Origin: Branchiostoma floridae | Taxonomy: Eukaryota; Chordata; Leptocardii; Amphioxiformes; Branchiostomatidae | Direction: 5' to 3' | Assembly (NCBI RefSeq): GCF_000003815.2 | Contig: NC_049985.1 | Coordinates: 19,205,293 to 19,269,292, forward strand | Length of the DNA stretch: 64,000 nt | Shown: in pieces, positions 1 to 11,337 of the stretch | How positions within the stretch are numbered: position 1 is the stretch's first letter | Layout of the letters: the number at the start of each line of letters is the position of its first letter | The notes under the pieces: model-generated | What the model saw: the letters and a program-made list of their open reading frames with translations, nothing else | Database searches by the model: none | What the model was told of the DNA's origin: nothing | Made by a program: the position numbers and the translations under genes

Positions 1-895
1 TTCATGCATGATGGACAAAAAATGCGTAAAAATTAACTAGCGAAGGAATGAAAATAATAATAAATATATAACTGACTGAATAGATGTATGATTGAATTGA
101 TAAATGGATGAATAAACGGATGTGGCTATAAAATGCCTGGAGGAACTTTCTCATTCTTACTTCTATTACTGACGGAACTTATAAGTATTAAAAGGACATG
201 CAATTTTAGACCCTTTTTTTATACATGATCGCTCATGATCGGTAACGTTCCGCCCCTGAGGTGTGGCCAAAAAACCATGCAAAAACATGATTGTTACCTA
301 GGAAGGACCCGACTGTGTACTGGCGCTGTTGGATCACCTCCTGGTAGTTCAGCTGGGAATAGTACAGATCCATTACCACAAAATTACGCCTGGAATTTGA
401 AGAAGAATAAAAAAATAACTTTAATACAACGCTGCGTTTTTCAAAGTGAATACAAATTAAAAATTTAAAACACTATTTTGACCGTTGGCCAGACGGTAGG
501 CCAAAATTTACGTCAATATAAGGCTGTGCGACCATAGAGTCTCACACGGCCTTTTTAAAACCCAACTATTTGCCTACAGTAAGGGACCGTTCCACTAGGA
601 GTTGACTAACCAGCATAGGTGTCCACATTTCTATAGGTATTCGCACGAGTTGATGACCTATATGCTACAGTTTGTTTGTTTTTGTACAATATAAGTGTAA
701 ATATTGTTGGATATGGCTAATTCTTCTTTTAACTGACGAAATACAAAAAAGTGATAATAGTTATCACGAGTATATAATGATAATCATCTGGTGTATTTTG
801 CCAGCCAGTAGGTACCCAATACAATGAGTATGTCGAGGCACCTCTTCGTTTAACGTCCCTCCCGGAAGACTATTTCATGGAATGACTATACTTTG
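1..895. other. No feature seen
   Basis: AT-rich sequence with short scattered frames; nothing supportable. The bases 1568-2038 and 2996-3379, between repeats, are likewise empty. Confidence 0.5.
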
Positions 896-1012
896 TCCGG
901 CTACAGCAATCCGTTCGTCCTTGGTTGGGAGTCTCCCATGCAAGCACTGTCCGGATCGCGCATTGCTTAACTTCCGAGATCGAGGGGTATATCGATGAGA
1001 GTAGTCCGTTCG
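896..1012 (-). repeat. 5S rRNA-derived sequence (SINE3 head or 5S pseudogene)
   Basis: Read on the minus strand, this stretch follows the 3' two thirds of eukaryotic 5S rRNA. It has GATCTCGGAAGTTAAGCA (5S: GATCTCGGAAGCTAAGCA), then TGCATGGGAGACT (5S: TGGATGGGAGACC), and ends in GCTGTAGCCGG (5S: GCTGTAGGC). These blocks cover the internal pol III promoter (A box, intermediate element, C box). The first 40 or so bases of 5S are poorly kept. It is diverged enough to be a pseudogene or the head of a 5S-derived SINE rather than a working gene. I did not find a clear SINE tail. Confidence 0.75.
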
Positions 1013-1368
1013 GAACTGAACGTCCTTCACTGAGGTAAACTAAAGATTCATTCATCCTTTCATACATTATTTCATCCATTCATGCGTTTGTTGCTGACTT
1101 ACTGCAGGTAATCCGCGGTGTGGTTGTACCTATCGATGTAGTAGTCTTGTGCACTAAAGCTGGGCCAGGCCGCGTACGACACGAACGTCGGGAACGTGTT
1201 GGCGACGCAGGGTGTCGGGCAGAAGCACGGGTACTGCCCGTTAGACAGCTTCCCTATAACACGGGTGAAGGAAGGAGGAGGGAAGGAGGGAAGGAAGAAC
1301 CAATGAATTCGAAGGACGAAAAAAGAAGTGTATGTGGCAACAATGTTGGACGTTTCGGCCCCTGGACA

Positions 1369-1567
1369 GTTCGGCCCCTACCTGATCAAGACGATTCGGC
1401 ACTGGTTCTGGTGCTGTATCTTGGACGCACAACCCGTCTACTGAATTTTAGCTCAATACTTTTTCTTCTTTTTTTCTCCAAATTCAACCCTAAATTTAAC
1501 TCTAACAATAACACGAGTTGCCCTGAAGCTGGTGCCGAATTGTCCTGATTGGACAGAGGCCGAACTG
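1369..1567. repeat. Foldback/MITE candidate with GTTCGGCC ends
   Basis: The left arm starts GTTCGGCCCCTACCTGATCA and the reverse complement of the right end starts GTTCGGCCTCTGTCCAATCA. About 40 bp match imperfectly on each side of a short T-rich centre. No target duplication could be fixed. The 142-codon open frame across this area is a by-product of the arms and G-rich sequence. Confidence 0.5.
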
Positions 1568-2042
1568 AATTTTTAATTTTGATGACATAAGCACGTGCAC
1601 CTTTAGTGTTTAGGCAACATGAGGCGCACAGCTATATATGTGTACAAATATGGCCTATATTTTTTCGGTACCATGCAGGCTCCTATGCAAACTTACCTAC
1701 AACTGTTTTCACACACTGAGTCAGCTGAGTCGGCGTGCAATACGTCACGTTTCCTAGAGCAACACAAAACAGACATCAGGTAGGAATTTATGGTATTTTT
1801 CAGGTACGAAGGCCTATAAGTACAATAAATTACAACTTCTGCAGAGGTTCCGACAAGGAGTTTTGCAATAATAAAGTCTTGAGTCTTGGTAGACTGAAGC
1901 ATTGAAACCACTGCGACTATCAACAGATATCTTTTAACTGATTTTATATGATTATTATCATTGATTAATAAGTCTTTGAAACGTTGTTCAACTTCTTTGA
2001 TGCCATGACTTTGTGATGTCATCTGATCAAACGGTCATTTAA

Positions 2043-2991
2043 CCCTATTCAGACCGGGCTTTTTTGGTCATCCCTGGACCGGGGGGGGGGGCTTTTGAGG
2101 CCCTCCACTTCTAAGTCCTATAACTCTAAAACGACGTGCCGTAGGGCCACTAAATTTTCAGGACATGATTTCGACATAATATCTAGCAAGTATGTGACGT
2201 TTGACGTTACGTTGACGTAAGATGACGTAATTATGACGTCATCAATTTGATTACATTGGCCAAACCCATTAAAAATGGGTATTCTCAGAAAACTTCAAGT
2301 TATGCTGCAAAAATGTAACAACAAGTGCAGATAACAGAATAATAATGTTTATTACGACTTGCGTTGCCGATAGCAACATCAATGACGTCAATATGACGTC
2401 ATAACATGACGTCATGTACGTCTAAGATACGAGTTGGGCTCCGCCATATTATGTCCATCACCTTGAATTTTTAAAAATACTTTTTTTGCAACAAATAATC
2501 ACAAAGGGCAATGGAAATAGACTAAATTCATTCATTTAGATGGTTTTTGATGAAAAAATACCAGGTAGTTACAAATTTTATGGGATAATTAGCTTGTTAT
2601 TTTTGATCTGGCCATTCGGTCCGCCATCTTGGATTTTGGGCTGATGACGTCATCAAATTAGCATAATTTATGCATATATAATTATGAAAGATATGCTGAA
2701 TAATATAAGATTTTATTTATGTAACAAAATAGCAGTAATATAGCAAATAAATGTGAAAAGTACATAGTTAGAATCAAAAATAGTGATTTTTGGCAAAACT
2801 GCCTGTCAACAAACGGTTGCCATGGCAACAAGAAAAAATGGAAAATTTGTCAAACTTCGTAAAATTGTTGCCAACAATATTTTAGGAAAACTCACCAAAT
2901 TTGGTGGCTCTAGCGTAAGCCGTTCTGGCGTTATAGGACATCGAAGTTAGCGCGGGCCTCAAAAGCCCCCCCCCCCCCGGTCTGAATAGGG
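2043..2991. mobile_element. Non-autonomous piggyBac-like element (949 bp)
   Basis: The termini are inverted repeats beginning CCCTATTCAGACC, and each end is flanked by TTAA (2039-2042 and 2992-2995). TTAA target duplication plus CCC-starting ends is the hallmark of piggyBac. A second inverted block (GGCTTTTGAGGCCC and its complement, next to poly-G/poly-C runs) lies just inside the ends. No transposase frame is present, so it must depend on a partner element elsewhere. Confidence 0.7.
2234..2652. promoter_or_regulatory. Cluster of five palindromic CRE/ATF sites (TGACGTCA)
   Basis: Perfect TGACGTCA octamers occur at 2234-2241, 2383-2390, 2394-2401, 2407-2414 and 2645-2652. Several TGACGT half sites lie between 2195 and 2232. 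All are inside the piggyBac-like element. The octamer is the CREB/ATF recognition sequence; any regulatory use is inference. Confidence 0.5.
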
Positions 2992-3379
2992 TTAAAGGGT
3001 ATTTTTGTTGTTGTTTTTGTTCAAAAGCTTAACATCGTCGAGGTAGCAGAACACATTATTTTGCCGTCGGGAATTTATATGATTAAGGACCCCAAAATAA
3101 AAACATTTGGCACCTCCAACGTACCTCAATTGAAAATAACTATAGGCACAAATCCCGGGCCCAGCCAACTGAACACATATTGTACTACAACTGATGTAGC
3201 TTCATAACTGCTGTATTCCTCCAAGATCTGCTACCATTCACCACAGTTTCCACCTCGCTGTCATACATACAAGAATCGTAACGCCTTTGACAACAACTAG
3301 ACTATGACGCACTACTTTATACCTGGACCACAAATGACCCGTCTAGATGCGGATAGGTACTTTTTTTCTGCTACACTAA

Positions 3380-4038
3380 CAGTGCACACACCAATTCTTC
3401 CGTGACAGGGGTCCGAGATTGTGCGCGACAAAAATGTGACGAAAGGGTCTCGAGGGTCCGTGTTTGAGTTCAAATTTCTCATAATCTGCTGCGAAGTGGC
3501 ATTTAATACTGGCATGGCTAAAAAGCGTAAGAAGTGATGTGTTTTTGGTGCAAATTGGTTTTGGGCCCGAGTGTCACTTCCTTGTATTTCTACGCGTTGG
3601 AAGTGATTCGCCCGTTGACCCAGATTCCCCGTCCATATGCGGTCTGTGAGCCGTGTTGCTATGCCTCGCGCGTCGGGTTATTGTAAAAATCTCAGTGTTA
3701 CGATTTTCTTTATTTTTTGCTTGATTAATCTTAGGTGTATTCTCTTTCCGACAATATCAGTCATTTTCATGACTAAAATATAGGTGATGGGTTTATTTCC
3801 ACGTCAAGTCCCTTTTTTTTTGCATACTTTTTACGTGAAAAAAACTTTTCTCCCCCATAAATTATGAAAAGTAGAGAGAGTGAAGAAACTGAAACCCAAC
3901 TGTTTTTAAAGCTGGAGTACCCTTCATTCCCATATACGGCTTTTCTACTTTAGATTTATTTTCTTGAAGAGACGGCCTCTAGACTTGAGGGTGCGCAGCC
4001 TCGATTTGAGACCCCAAATAAACTGGGGTGTGCACCGC
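3380..4038 (-). mobile_element. TIR element, family A copy 1 (about 659 bp)
   Basis: The ends are imperfect inverted repeats: left CAGTGCACACACCAATTC, right (reverse complement) GCGGTGCACACCCCAGTT. TAA flanks both sides (3377-3379, 4039-4041). The same sequence, in opposite orientation and of nearly the same length, occurs at 13508-14167. The TAA duplication suggests PIF/Harbinger or a similar superfamily. No intact coding frame. Confidence 0.6.
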
Positions 4039-4257
4039 TAAGGGCCCGAAATGGAAATATCTTACAGAACGCAATGTTTATGTGGATAGCATGCATATTG
4101 TCCATCTTAACGTCGTATCACTAGTTTGAAACTTTAAAGTTTTTATGGCGCAATGATGTTGTAACTTGCCTCCCTAAATATACATCTGCAATTCTTATTA
4201 GTGGCTATCGTCTACGAGTAGTAAAATCTATTTTCTACATGGACCAAATATGGCATT

Positions 4258-4896
4258 NNNNNNNNNNNNNNNNNNNNNNNNNNNNNNNNNNNNNNNNNNN
4301 NNNNNNNNNNNNNNNNNNNNNNNNNNNNNNNNNNNNNNNNNNNNNNNNNNNNNNNNNNNNNNNNNNNNNNNNNNNNNNNNNNNNNNNNNNNNNNNNNNNN
4401 NNNNNNNNNNNNNNNNNNNNNNNNNNNNNNNNNNNNNNNNNNNNNNNNNNNNNNNNNNNNNNNNNNNNNNNNNNNNNNNNNNNNNNNNNNNNNNNNNNNN
4501 NNNNNNNNNNNNNNNNNNNNNNNNNNNNNNNNNNNNNNNNNNNNNNNNNNNNNNNNNNNNNNNNNNNNNNNNNNNNNNNNNNNNNNNNNNNNNNNNNNNN
4601 NNNNNNNNNNNNNNNNNNNNNNNNNNNNNNNNNNNNNNNNNNNNNNNNNNNNNNNNNNNNNNNNNNNNNNNNNNNNNNNNNNNNNNNNNNNNNNNNNNNN
4701 NNNNNNNNNNNNNNNNNNNNNNNNNNNNNNNNNNNNNNNNNNNNNNNNNNNNNNNNNNNNNNNNNNNNNNNNNNNNNNNNNNNNNNNNNNNNNNNNNNNN
4801 NNNNNNNNNNNNNNNNNNNNNNNNNNNNNNNNNNNNNNNNNNNNNNNNNNNNNNNNNNNNNNNNNNNNNNNNNNNNNNNNNNNNNNNNNNNNNNNN
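4258..4896. other. Assembly gap (639 N)
   Basis: Run of unknown bases. It abuts a long CA microsatellite, which probably caused the assembly break. Open frames that cross it are meaningless. Confidence 0.99.
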
Positions 4897-4909
4897 CACA
4901 CACACATAC

Positions 4910-4948
<39 letters not shown>

Positions 4949-5150
4949 TACACAAACGTGCACACACACACACACGCACATATACACACACGCGCACACA
5001 CACACACACACAAACGCGCGCGCGCAAACACAACACGCAAGAACAGACATACGAACATCAACACAAACGCACGCACGCACACACACACACACACACACAC
5101 ATAAACACACACACACACACACACATAAACACACACACACTCAAATCACA
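4897..5150. repeat. (CA)n microsatellite
   Basis: About 250 bp of CA repeats with scattered interruptions (CG, AAAC), immediately right of the gap. It lies downstream of the last visible channel exon, presumably in an intron. Confidence 0.95.
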
Positions 5151-5172
5151 CACGTACTGAAGACAGACTCAC

Positions 5173-8100
5173 GAGTATATTCTGTATGCTGGCGTACACG
5201 TGCGTGCCGGGCTGGACCGCTGTCCCCTGGGAGTCGATCTTGGGCGGTTCGGAGAGCGGGTGGACCAGGAACTTCAGCCCGGCGTCAGAATTCCCGCCCG
5301 GCGGTTTTTCTGTGTACTGCTCCTGCATTTGAAACAAAAGAAAATGAACAAGACCGTCAACCAGCTGACCCTGACTCTAACTTCTGCCTTCTATTTTCTG
5401 ATCGCTAACTTAAGATTAACTTTGTTGGACCTCCCATCCCCGGCTCATTGACCAATCGACCGTTGACCCCTTTTGGCCTTTGACCTCAACTATTCATTGA
5501 CTTAATCTGACCCTTCACCCGATCTGACCCTTCATCCAATCTGACCCTTCACCTATTCTGGTCCTTCACCCAAATCTAATATTTGACCTAATCTGACCTT
5601 TCACCCGATTTTTGACCATTGAGCTTTTTTTTTACATTTATACATCTGACCCCTGAACTCTGACCTGTTGCACATCGATGACCAGGTATAGGCCGTTTCC
5701 TGACCCCGGAATGGTTTGTTTTAACCTCTTCTTATCGTCGCCATTGAAGGTCCAGCAGTTCCCATACGAGGTGAACACATGCGTGAAGTTCTGTGAACAA
5801 CAAAACCACAGTTCAGTTCTGGTTTAGAAAGTTGTTTCCTCATAATTGCACAAAATGGGTCCAGAAAGAGTGAAACCCAGGCCGTTACTTTTACGTATCC
5901 ATATGACCATATACGGGCGGATACGGGATGCCATATCCCTTATGGATACGAAAAAACCGACCCGGATGTAACTGTACCCGGACCCATTTAACCACATCGA
6001 TCAAATGTATGTATATCGGAAAGTTTAATAAAATTGTAAATTGTAGCCGATTGTGAATGTATTATGCAGGTTTTATAAAAATAGAAATTGTCATCCTTCA
6101 AAAATGTCACAGGTAGATTCATTTCTAACGCACAGTGATGTATGGTTATAGAGTTGACAAGACTTTAGTATTTGGCATGATATGCTAAAATGTGAAAACA
6201 CGGATACAATCATGTGGGAACGTGCACAGATATATTAGTTAACACGTGGGCATAAGGATGTTGACACGTGTACACAATGATGATAACACGTGTACACAGG
6301 GATGTTAATACGTAAACATAAACAAATATCAACACATGCAAATATGGATCTAAACACGCGTTTACACTCAGCTGGTAAACACGTGAACTTACATCTGCAT
6401 AGCACCTTTTCCCTCTCCACTTGCACTCTTGCAATGTGGCCTCGTCCAGCACAAAACCGGCATTTAGAGTCAAATCGGCCAGATCAAAATTGGCAGGGAT
6501 GGCTGAAACGTTGAGGCTAAAGGGTTGTATACAGAAGATACATCGTCAAAAGGTTAATCTTTTTTATAGTGGCATGCAGTGAGATCCAAGACTACTGTAC
6601 CCATACATTTTGCAATGCGCTACAAGAAAAACTATGTACAGATTTATTAGGTCGGTTGAATTATGAGTTTGTTGTCTGGCTATTACGCGACATTTGCACG
6701 CCGTTTGGCCAAAAAAAGAAATAACGTTACGCTTGATAGGCAAACGGTGAGACTTTGCGCATCCCCGTCTTGTTTTCAGCCAAAGAAAAGGTATTGTTCT
6801 TTATATGTGTCACCGTTGATTCAGAAATAAGTTATTATATTTAGTAAAGTGCCACACTATCCTTGTCTATCAAAAAGTAAACTTGAAAAAAAGTAGCTAG
6901 TTTCCTGAGCACTTTATGCACTTCATGCAAATGTTATATACCGGATATTTGATTAAGGTCATTACATTGTAAAAGGTGGTTGAAACAGACCTTAATGCTA
7001 ACATTACCTGTAGTCGGGCTCCTCAGGCCCGAAGCCTGCGGCCTCGTCATCGTAGTCGTCATAGTCGAAGCCCAACTCACCCACGTCGTCTCCTAGAAAA
7101 CCTGCCGAGAGTTCTAAAACCTCGTTTATATAATCCAGCTCGCTAGGTGTCACCTTGGAGAGCTGATATCTGGATGGCACAAAAGGAGAGTTTTCATTGG
7201 CTGTTAGTATCAAACTCGTTGCTTCGATTCGTTGTATTGAAACCCACGCCTGAGCCTAGCTCATGTAACGAGTGTTTTTATCGGTGGCCTTAAGCATGTT
7301 ACCTCCAATTCAAGTAACATATCTGCAGCCATAGTCTGTCTCAACTGACACTATAGAAGCAATGGATCAATTAATTTGTTCACAAAGACTGATTCTGTAT
7401 TGTTATTGGACCAAATTAACCAATCGTCCGAAAATATATTTTTGAAACACGTTATCAAAAAATTACTTTCTGAAGAATCAGACTGCCGGGTTCAGACTGA
7501 ACGGGGGGCGATATTGACTTCCAGCAACCTTTGATCCATTACTGACGTCTTGTATGACTTAAGTCGTATATTGAATGATCGGGTCAGGCAGCTGCTTAGG
7601 AAGATAATTCTGTTGAACCCAACTATTTAGTTGACTGTTGGCCGATTGTTTATTATATGTATATGTATATTACCAACTCATATAAAAATTCAAACATAAA
7701 CTTACTTGTTAAAGTTACATATGGTGACGGCAGGAAAATCAAGCTCGTCTTTGAATTCGACCTTCATGCTGGTTACTGTATTGTAGCTGAAGTACGCCAC
7801 AAATCTGCATACAGAAAACAGGACCGTTAACGTTATATTAGCATCATTTCACAAAGTTGGTAAAATACGAAATGTATGTCGAATATCAGTAGTACTAGGG
7901 CTGGGTACGGTGTACCGGTACAAAACCGGTTTTTCTTATTGGACCGGCCGGAAAAACGGACCGGGAAAATTCCGTGGACCGGATGTTGGACCTATTCGAG
8001 AATGAACAGATTGTATGATCAGGAATTCACCAGTTTGGGGGCTTACCGGTCGAAGAAAAAAAACAAGGGCGAAGTAGAGTAGAGTCTATACTATATAGGC

Positions 8101-8824
8101 ATTTCTACGAAGTTTTCAGTCAATCGTACAGAGGCATTTAGCCTTGAAGGAATTAAAAGGGCCAGTGGGAGTCGAATACGCCAGAGAAAATATTTCTATG
8201 TAGCGAATTGGACGATTGTTTCAAGTATTGTACATTCACAAGTTCTAACATCCAGGTTCAAGTCCTGATCCTCAGGACCTGATCCTCTGGATCTGAACCG
8301 GACCTGGACCTGAATTTTCTGTACCGGTAGCCCGGTCCCTTAGCAGCAACTTATAATCAAGTTTGTAACATCTTCCTATCTTTTGGACGATGACAGCGCA
8401 CTGTTTTCGCGAAAACGTGTCTCTTTTTTGGAGTGATTTGTTGAAAGACATAATTGATATAAACAAGAACGGTATGGTAATTGGTCATTGGCATTTTTCT
8501 CATGTGGTAGATGTGCTCTACATACGAATGATACCGGGTCATTTCCTGTAGGTTGTTATGAAAACGCCCATGTTAGACATGTATTTCTACAGCACTGATT
8601 TCAAATCTGTGAAATAGCTCATAAATGACACCATACGGTAATATACGACACCTTTCGGTAATTTGCCAAACTGCAACGCTGAAGGCTGCCAGGAACAGCA
8701 CGACCCAGATAGCACGGTGGGCGGGACGCTTGGCGTTTATGATGTTTCCCGGGCCGTGAAGGGACGTGCTGGAGGCGTATTCATAGTCCAGGGCACCGTC
8801 TTCACACGAGCAGTATGTCGCCAT
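5173..8824 (-). CDS. Acid-sensing / degenerin-ENaC family sodium channel, N-terminal six exons (partial)
   Basis: Trimeric amiloride-type Na+ channel of the plasma membrane. Exons in transcript order: 8824-8652, 7804-7706, 7169-7008, 6516-6393, 5790-5665, 5322-5173. They total 834 nt (278 codons) in one frame, with GT/AG junctions whose phases agree. The start at 8824 (AAGATGGCG) is chosen for context and homology. Visible marks are the gating HG motif (H23-G24 in TSLHGPGNI), one transmembrane helix (about residues 37-56), and FPAVTICN just after it. YQLSKVTPSELDY then aligns with the ASIC finger region, followed by GNGLYLVIDVQQ and GLKFLVHPLSEPPKID, which are characteristic of ASICs. The third exon has an unusual acidic run (FDYDDYDDEAAGFG). 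The last visible exon ends in phase 0 at GTGAGT. The cysteine-rich wrist, pore helix and selectivity filter are missing: they lie in or beyond the gap. Assignment to ASIC rather than another degenerin subfamily is likely but not proven. Confidence 0.85.
5447..5660. repeat. Intronic short tandem array (TGACCCTTCACCCGATC-like)
   Basis: Roughly ten degenerate units of about 17-22 bp (TCTGACCCTTCACC and variants) fill the short intron between the last two visible channel exons. Confidence 0.8.
6228..6392. repeat. Minisatellite with CACGTG-type cores in channel intron
   Basis: Units of about 27 bp built around TTAACACGTGTACACAGGGA-like sequence run up to the splice donor of the exon at 6393-6516. 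The motif resembles the array at 22657-23150. Confidence 0.65.
7897..8343. mobile_element. hAT-like MITE candidate in first channel intron
   Basis: The left end CTAGGGCTGGGTACGGTGTA and the reverse complement of the right end (CTAAGGGACCGGGCTACCGG) form a diverged inverted repeat, followed by several ACCGG-containing blocks. The flanks do not give a clean 8-bp duplication. Alternative: two related repeats in inverted orientation. Confidence 0.45.
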
Positions 8825-8899
8825 CTTTAGCTGTCCTATATCAATTTTGAAGCAAATGTTAAACGAAAGACACAAAAAGAGCATCCTGTGGTTTAAAAT

Positions 8900-9350
8900 C
8901 CCATCATAATTTCCCTCCCGAATGTATCTATATCTACATTAACTTAAATTGTTGACTGAAAAAAAAAACACTATTTGCTTTGCCCAAACTTAAGTGATAC
9001 ATTCTAAACAAAGCCTTTGAGTGGTTGCATTGGAAATACACTTGACATGTTTCTTCTTTCCTTTCACTGCATGGTGTAAATTAATACGTACGTGCAATAC
9101 GCCAAAAAAGTAGTACTGTTACTCAAACAACTGGATATGGTTTTAGAAACGGTCAGATGTTTCGGATAGTAACTACTTTTTTTGGCATATCATACTACCT
9201 GGATGTCTAACCTACATCGACGTAAGTACGTGCAAGTTCGGAACACAATATGCCTCTATATAGCTAGCTCTATTGGAGTACAGAGTTACCCGCTCCACCC
9301 CAAGGGCGTTGCCAAAAAAATTCGGATACGCGCGGATCTGAGTAAAAGCT
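8900..9350. other. Upstream of channel gene: possible small foldback only
   Basis: ATACGCCAAAAAAGTAGTA at 9097 and TACTACTTTTTTTGGCATAT at 9171 are inverted, a foldback of about 95 bp. No promoter element identified for the channel gene. Confidence 0.4.
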
Positions 9351-9352
9351 TA

Positions 9353-9661
9353 AGGTGGGGTCACACATGCGTATATATTCAAGTCCGTTTGAGGTGCGCA
9401 TGAAGCTCTTAGTCTCTACCAGGCTCCACAGGTCGCGGGAAAAATAGTACAAATTGGACAAATATAGATACATAACATGCCGGATGAGTTAGCTGACCGA
9501 GAAGTATGGTTAGCGACCCAGCTAACTTCGCTGACATGTTACCTGTTTACGTTTGTCCAATTTCTATTATTTTTACAACGACCTGTGGAGCCTGTTGGAG
9601 GCAAATACTCTCATGCGCGCCTCATACAGACTTAAATATATACGCACGTGTGACCCCACCT
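9353..9661. mobile_element. MITE with TTA target duplication (309 bp)
   Basis: The ends are AGGTGGGGTCACACATGCGT and its near inverse, ending GCACGTGTGACCCCACCT. TTA lies on both sides (9350-9352, 9662-9664). Most of the element folds on itself. The 3-bp TTA duplication points to PIF/Harbinger-type mobilisation. Confidence 0.75.
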
Positions 9662-9846
9662 TTATCCAGAATTTGATGAATCGCAAAGTACATGTGGAAA
9701 TAACAATCAAATATTCAGGTTCAAAGAAACCGTGATTTTATTCAGCAGATCATAGCAAAATGGCCTTCATTCACGACGTTTTCCGTTATAGAGCACTGCA
9801 CTCAAGTTTTGTAACTTATATTAACAGTGCCACATATACGGTACAG

Positions 9847-10043
9847 ACAGAAGGTAAAGGTAGTCTTTTGCCTCCCCGACCGAAGTCAGGTACCCATTTT
9901 TACATCTGGGTGAAGTGAGGAAGGTCGTGTAAAGTGCCTTACCCAAGGGCACAACGTCGGGGCGGGGCACGATGGGGATCGAACTCAGAACCTCTAGGTA
10001 CCGAGCCGAACGCTTTACCAGTTACGCCACGACTGACGCCTTA
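9847..10043 (-). repeat. tRNA-derived SINE, copy 1
   Basis: On the minus strand it has a tRNA-like head with a B box (GAGTTCGATCCC) followed by CCTTGGGTAAGGCACTTTAC and the sequence GACTTCGGTCGGGGAGG. The same body is seen in the copy at 11338-11634. Confidence 0.8.
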
Positions 10044-10274
10044 TAGAGCTTTAACACCGAGCTTTCACGAATCAGTAGATATCAATAAGAACCAGCCGGA
10101 CTGAAGAATTTACAAAATTAGCGCCACATTTATCAAGCCTAAAGAGGTTGGTTTATGTTAACAACGACTTCAGGAATGTACTACGGGTCAAAGACAAGAA
10201 TTACCCTTGCAGTCGACCGAGTAGGAGTCATCACTCATGGCATTATGTACAAATCTACACAAAAGCTGCCCAAG

Positions 10275-10500
10275 GGGCATCGTATGGCCAAGTGGCTAGG
10301 CTATAGCCGACAAGAGAGCAAGAGTCCATGTGTTCAATTCGTATTATTTTATGCTATCTATAGACGTTAGATCCTTGAGAAAAACACTTAACACTCGACT
10401 TTCCTTACTCCACCCAGGCGTAAAAATTGGTACCTGACTTTCATTGGGGAGGTAAATGGCGTCGGAAGGGCGGTGGAGCGTGCATTGGTGGTGTAGGATC
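10275..10500 (+). repeat. tRNA-derived SINE, diverged copy 2
   Basis: The body (CACTCGACTTTCCTTACTCC, CCCAGGCGTAAAAATTGG, TTGGGGAGGTAAA) matches the better-kept copies at 9847 and 11338. The tRNA-like head (GTGTTCAATTC as B box) is decayed. Confidence 0.65.
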
Positions 10501-10539
10501 CGCCTTATAATACCGTGTCTAAGACACAGTTGATAACAT

Positions 10540-10935
10540 TTCATTTCATTTCATTTATTTGTTTTACCAGGGTTGCATCACTTAGGCTTCAGCCTGTTTT
10601 TCAGGACTCCCTGGACACATATAGAAACAGACAACATACAATACTTGTGAACTACACAGTCACAGAACTTAACTTAGAAATAAGATAACAGTAAAAGTCC
10701 TGCCAACAGTATTACCGCATCAGTCCGTTTTTAAAAGTTGCTTGTGTTGTCTGTTGTCTCTGAACGGCAGAAAATTCGTTCCACAACGTAGGGCCCTGAA
10801 ACTGCAGGCAACCTCTAAATGACTGGACGTAACATTTTAGTACACGTAAGATTGTCAGAATAAAGCTATAGGTATGACTTCTTAAATATGTTGCAGGCTT
10901 AAGGCAAAAGAGATGGTTTTTAACCTGACACACTA
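10540..10935 (-). mobile_element. LINE 3' end fragment (CR1/jockey-like RT C-terminus)
   Basis: The minus-strand frame contains FQGPTLWNEFSAVQ...FKNGL, the typical C-terminal tail of CR1/jockey/L2-type reverse transcriptases (pattern GP-x-LWN-x-LP...FK-x-L). The element ends with an (AAATG)n tail at 10540-10560. Heavily 5'-truncated; no catalytic RT motifs present. Confidence 0.65.
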
Positions 10936-11337
10936 TGTTGTATCTATGTCTGAGTAGTCTTCAATATAAAGTATTTTAGGGCTAACAGACCTGGATTTAT
11001 GTTAACGGAAGCTTAAAAGAATGTTACACTGATAAGGGACTGAACACCGGTGGACCGTTCTATGGATGGTCACTTTGCCATGCCACAGGCTAGAACTGGA
11101 CGCGTGAAGTGAATCAGGACATTAAAACCAACTAAGACAGGTGTGGGTGTTGGGTGACGACCAGTGCAGTCAGTCGTGAACAGCTCGAAGCCGTGGTGGT
11201 CTACTAAGGGTTGACACAGTAAAAACAGCTAGTCAAATGTTGCAGGAAGAACGGATTCGTAAAGACCGGAACGTTTGTTTTAGAAGAAACGAAGGGACTT
11301 ATTCAGACAAAACTTTCTACATGCCCCGAACAACAGG

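Noticed and set aside
1120-1548. 142-codon plus-strand frame
   Set aside because: Covers one arm of an inverted repeat and purine-rich low-complexity sequence; no domain and no splice context.
4212-5408. Several 240-390-codon open frames on both strands
   Set aside because: They are translations of N runs and CA repeats (HTHTHT, CVCVCV), not genes.
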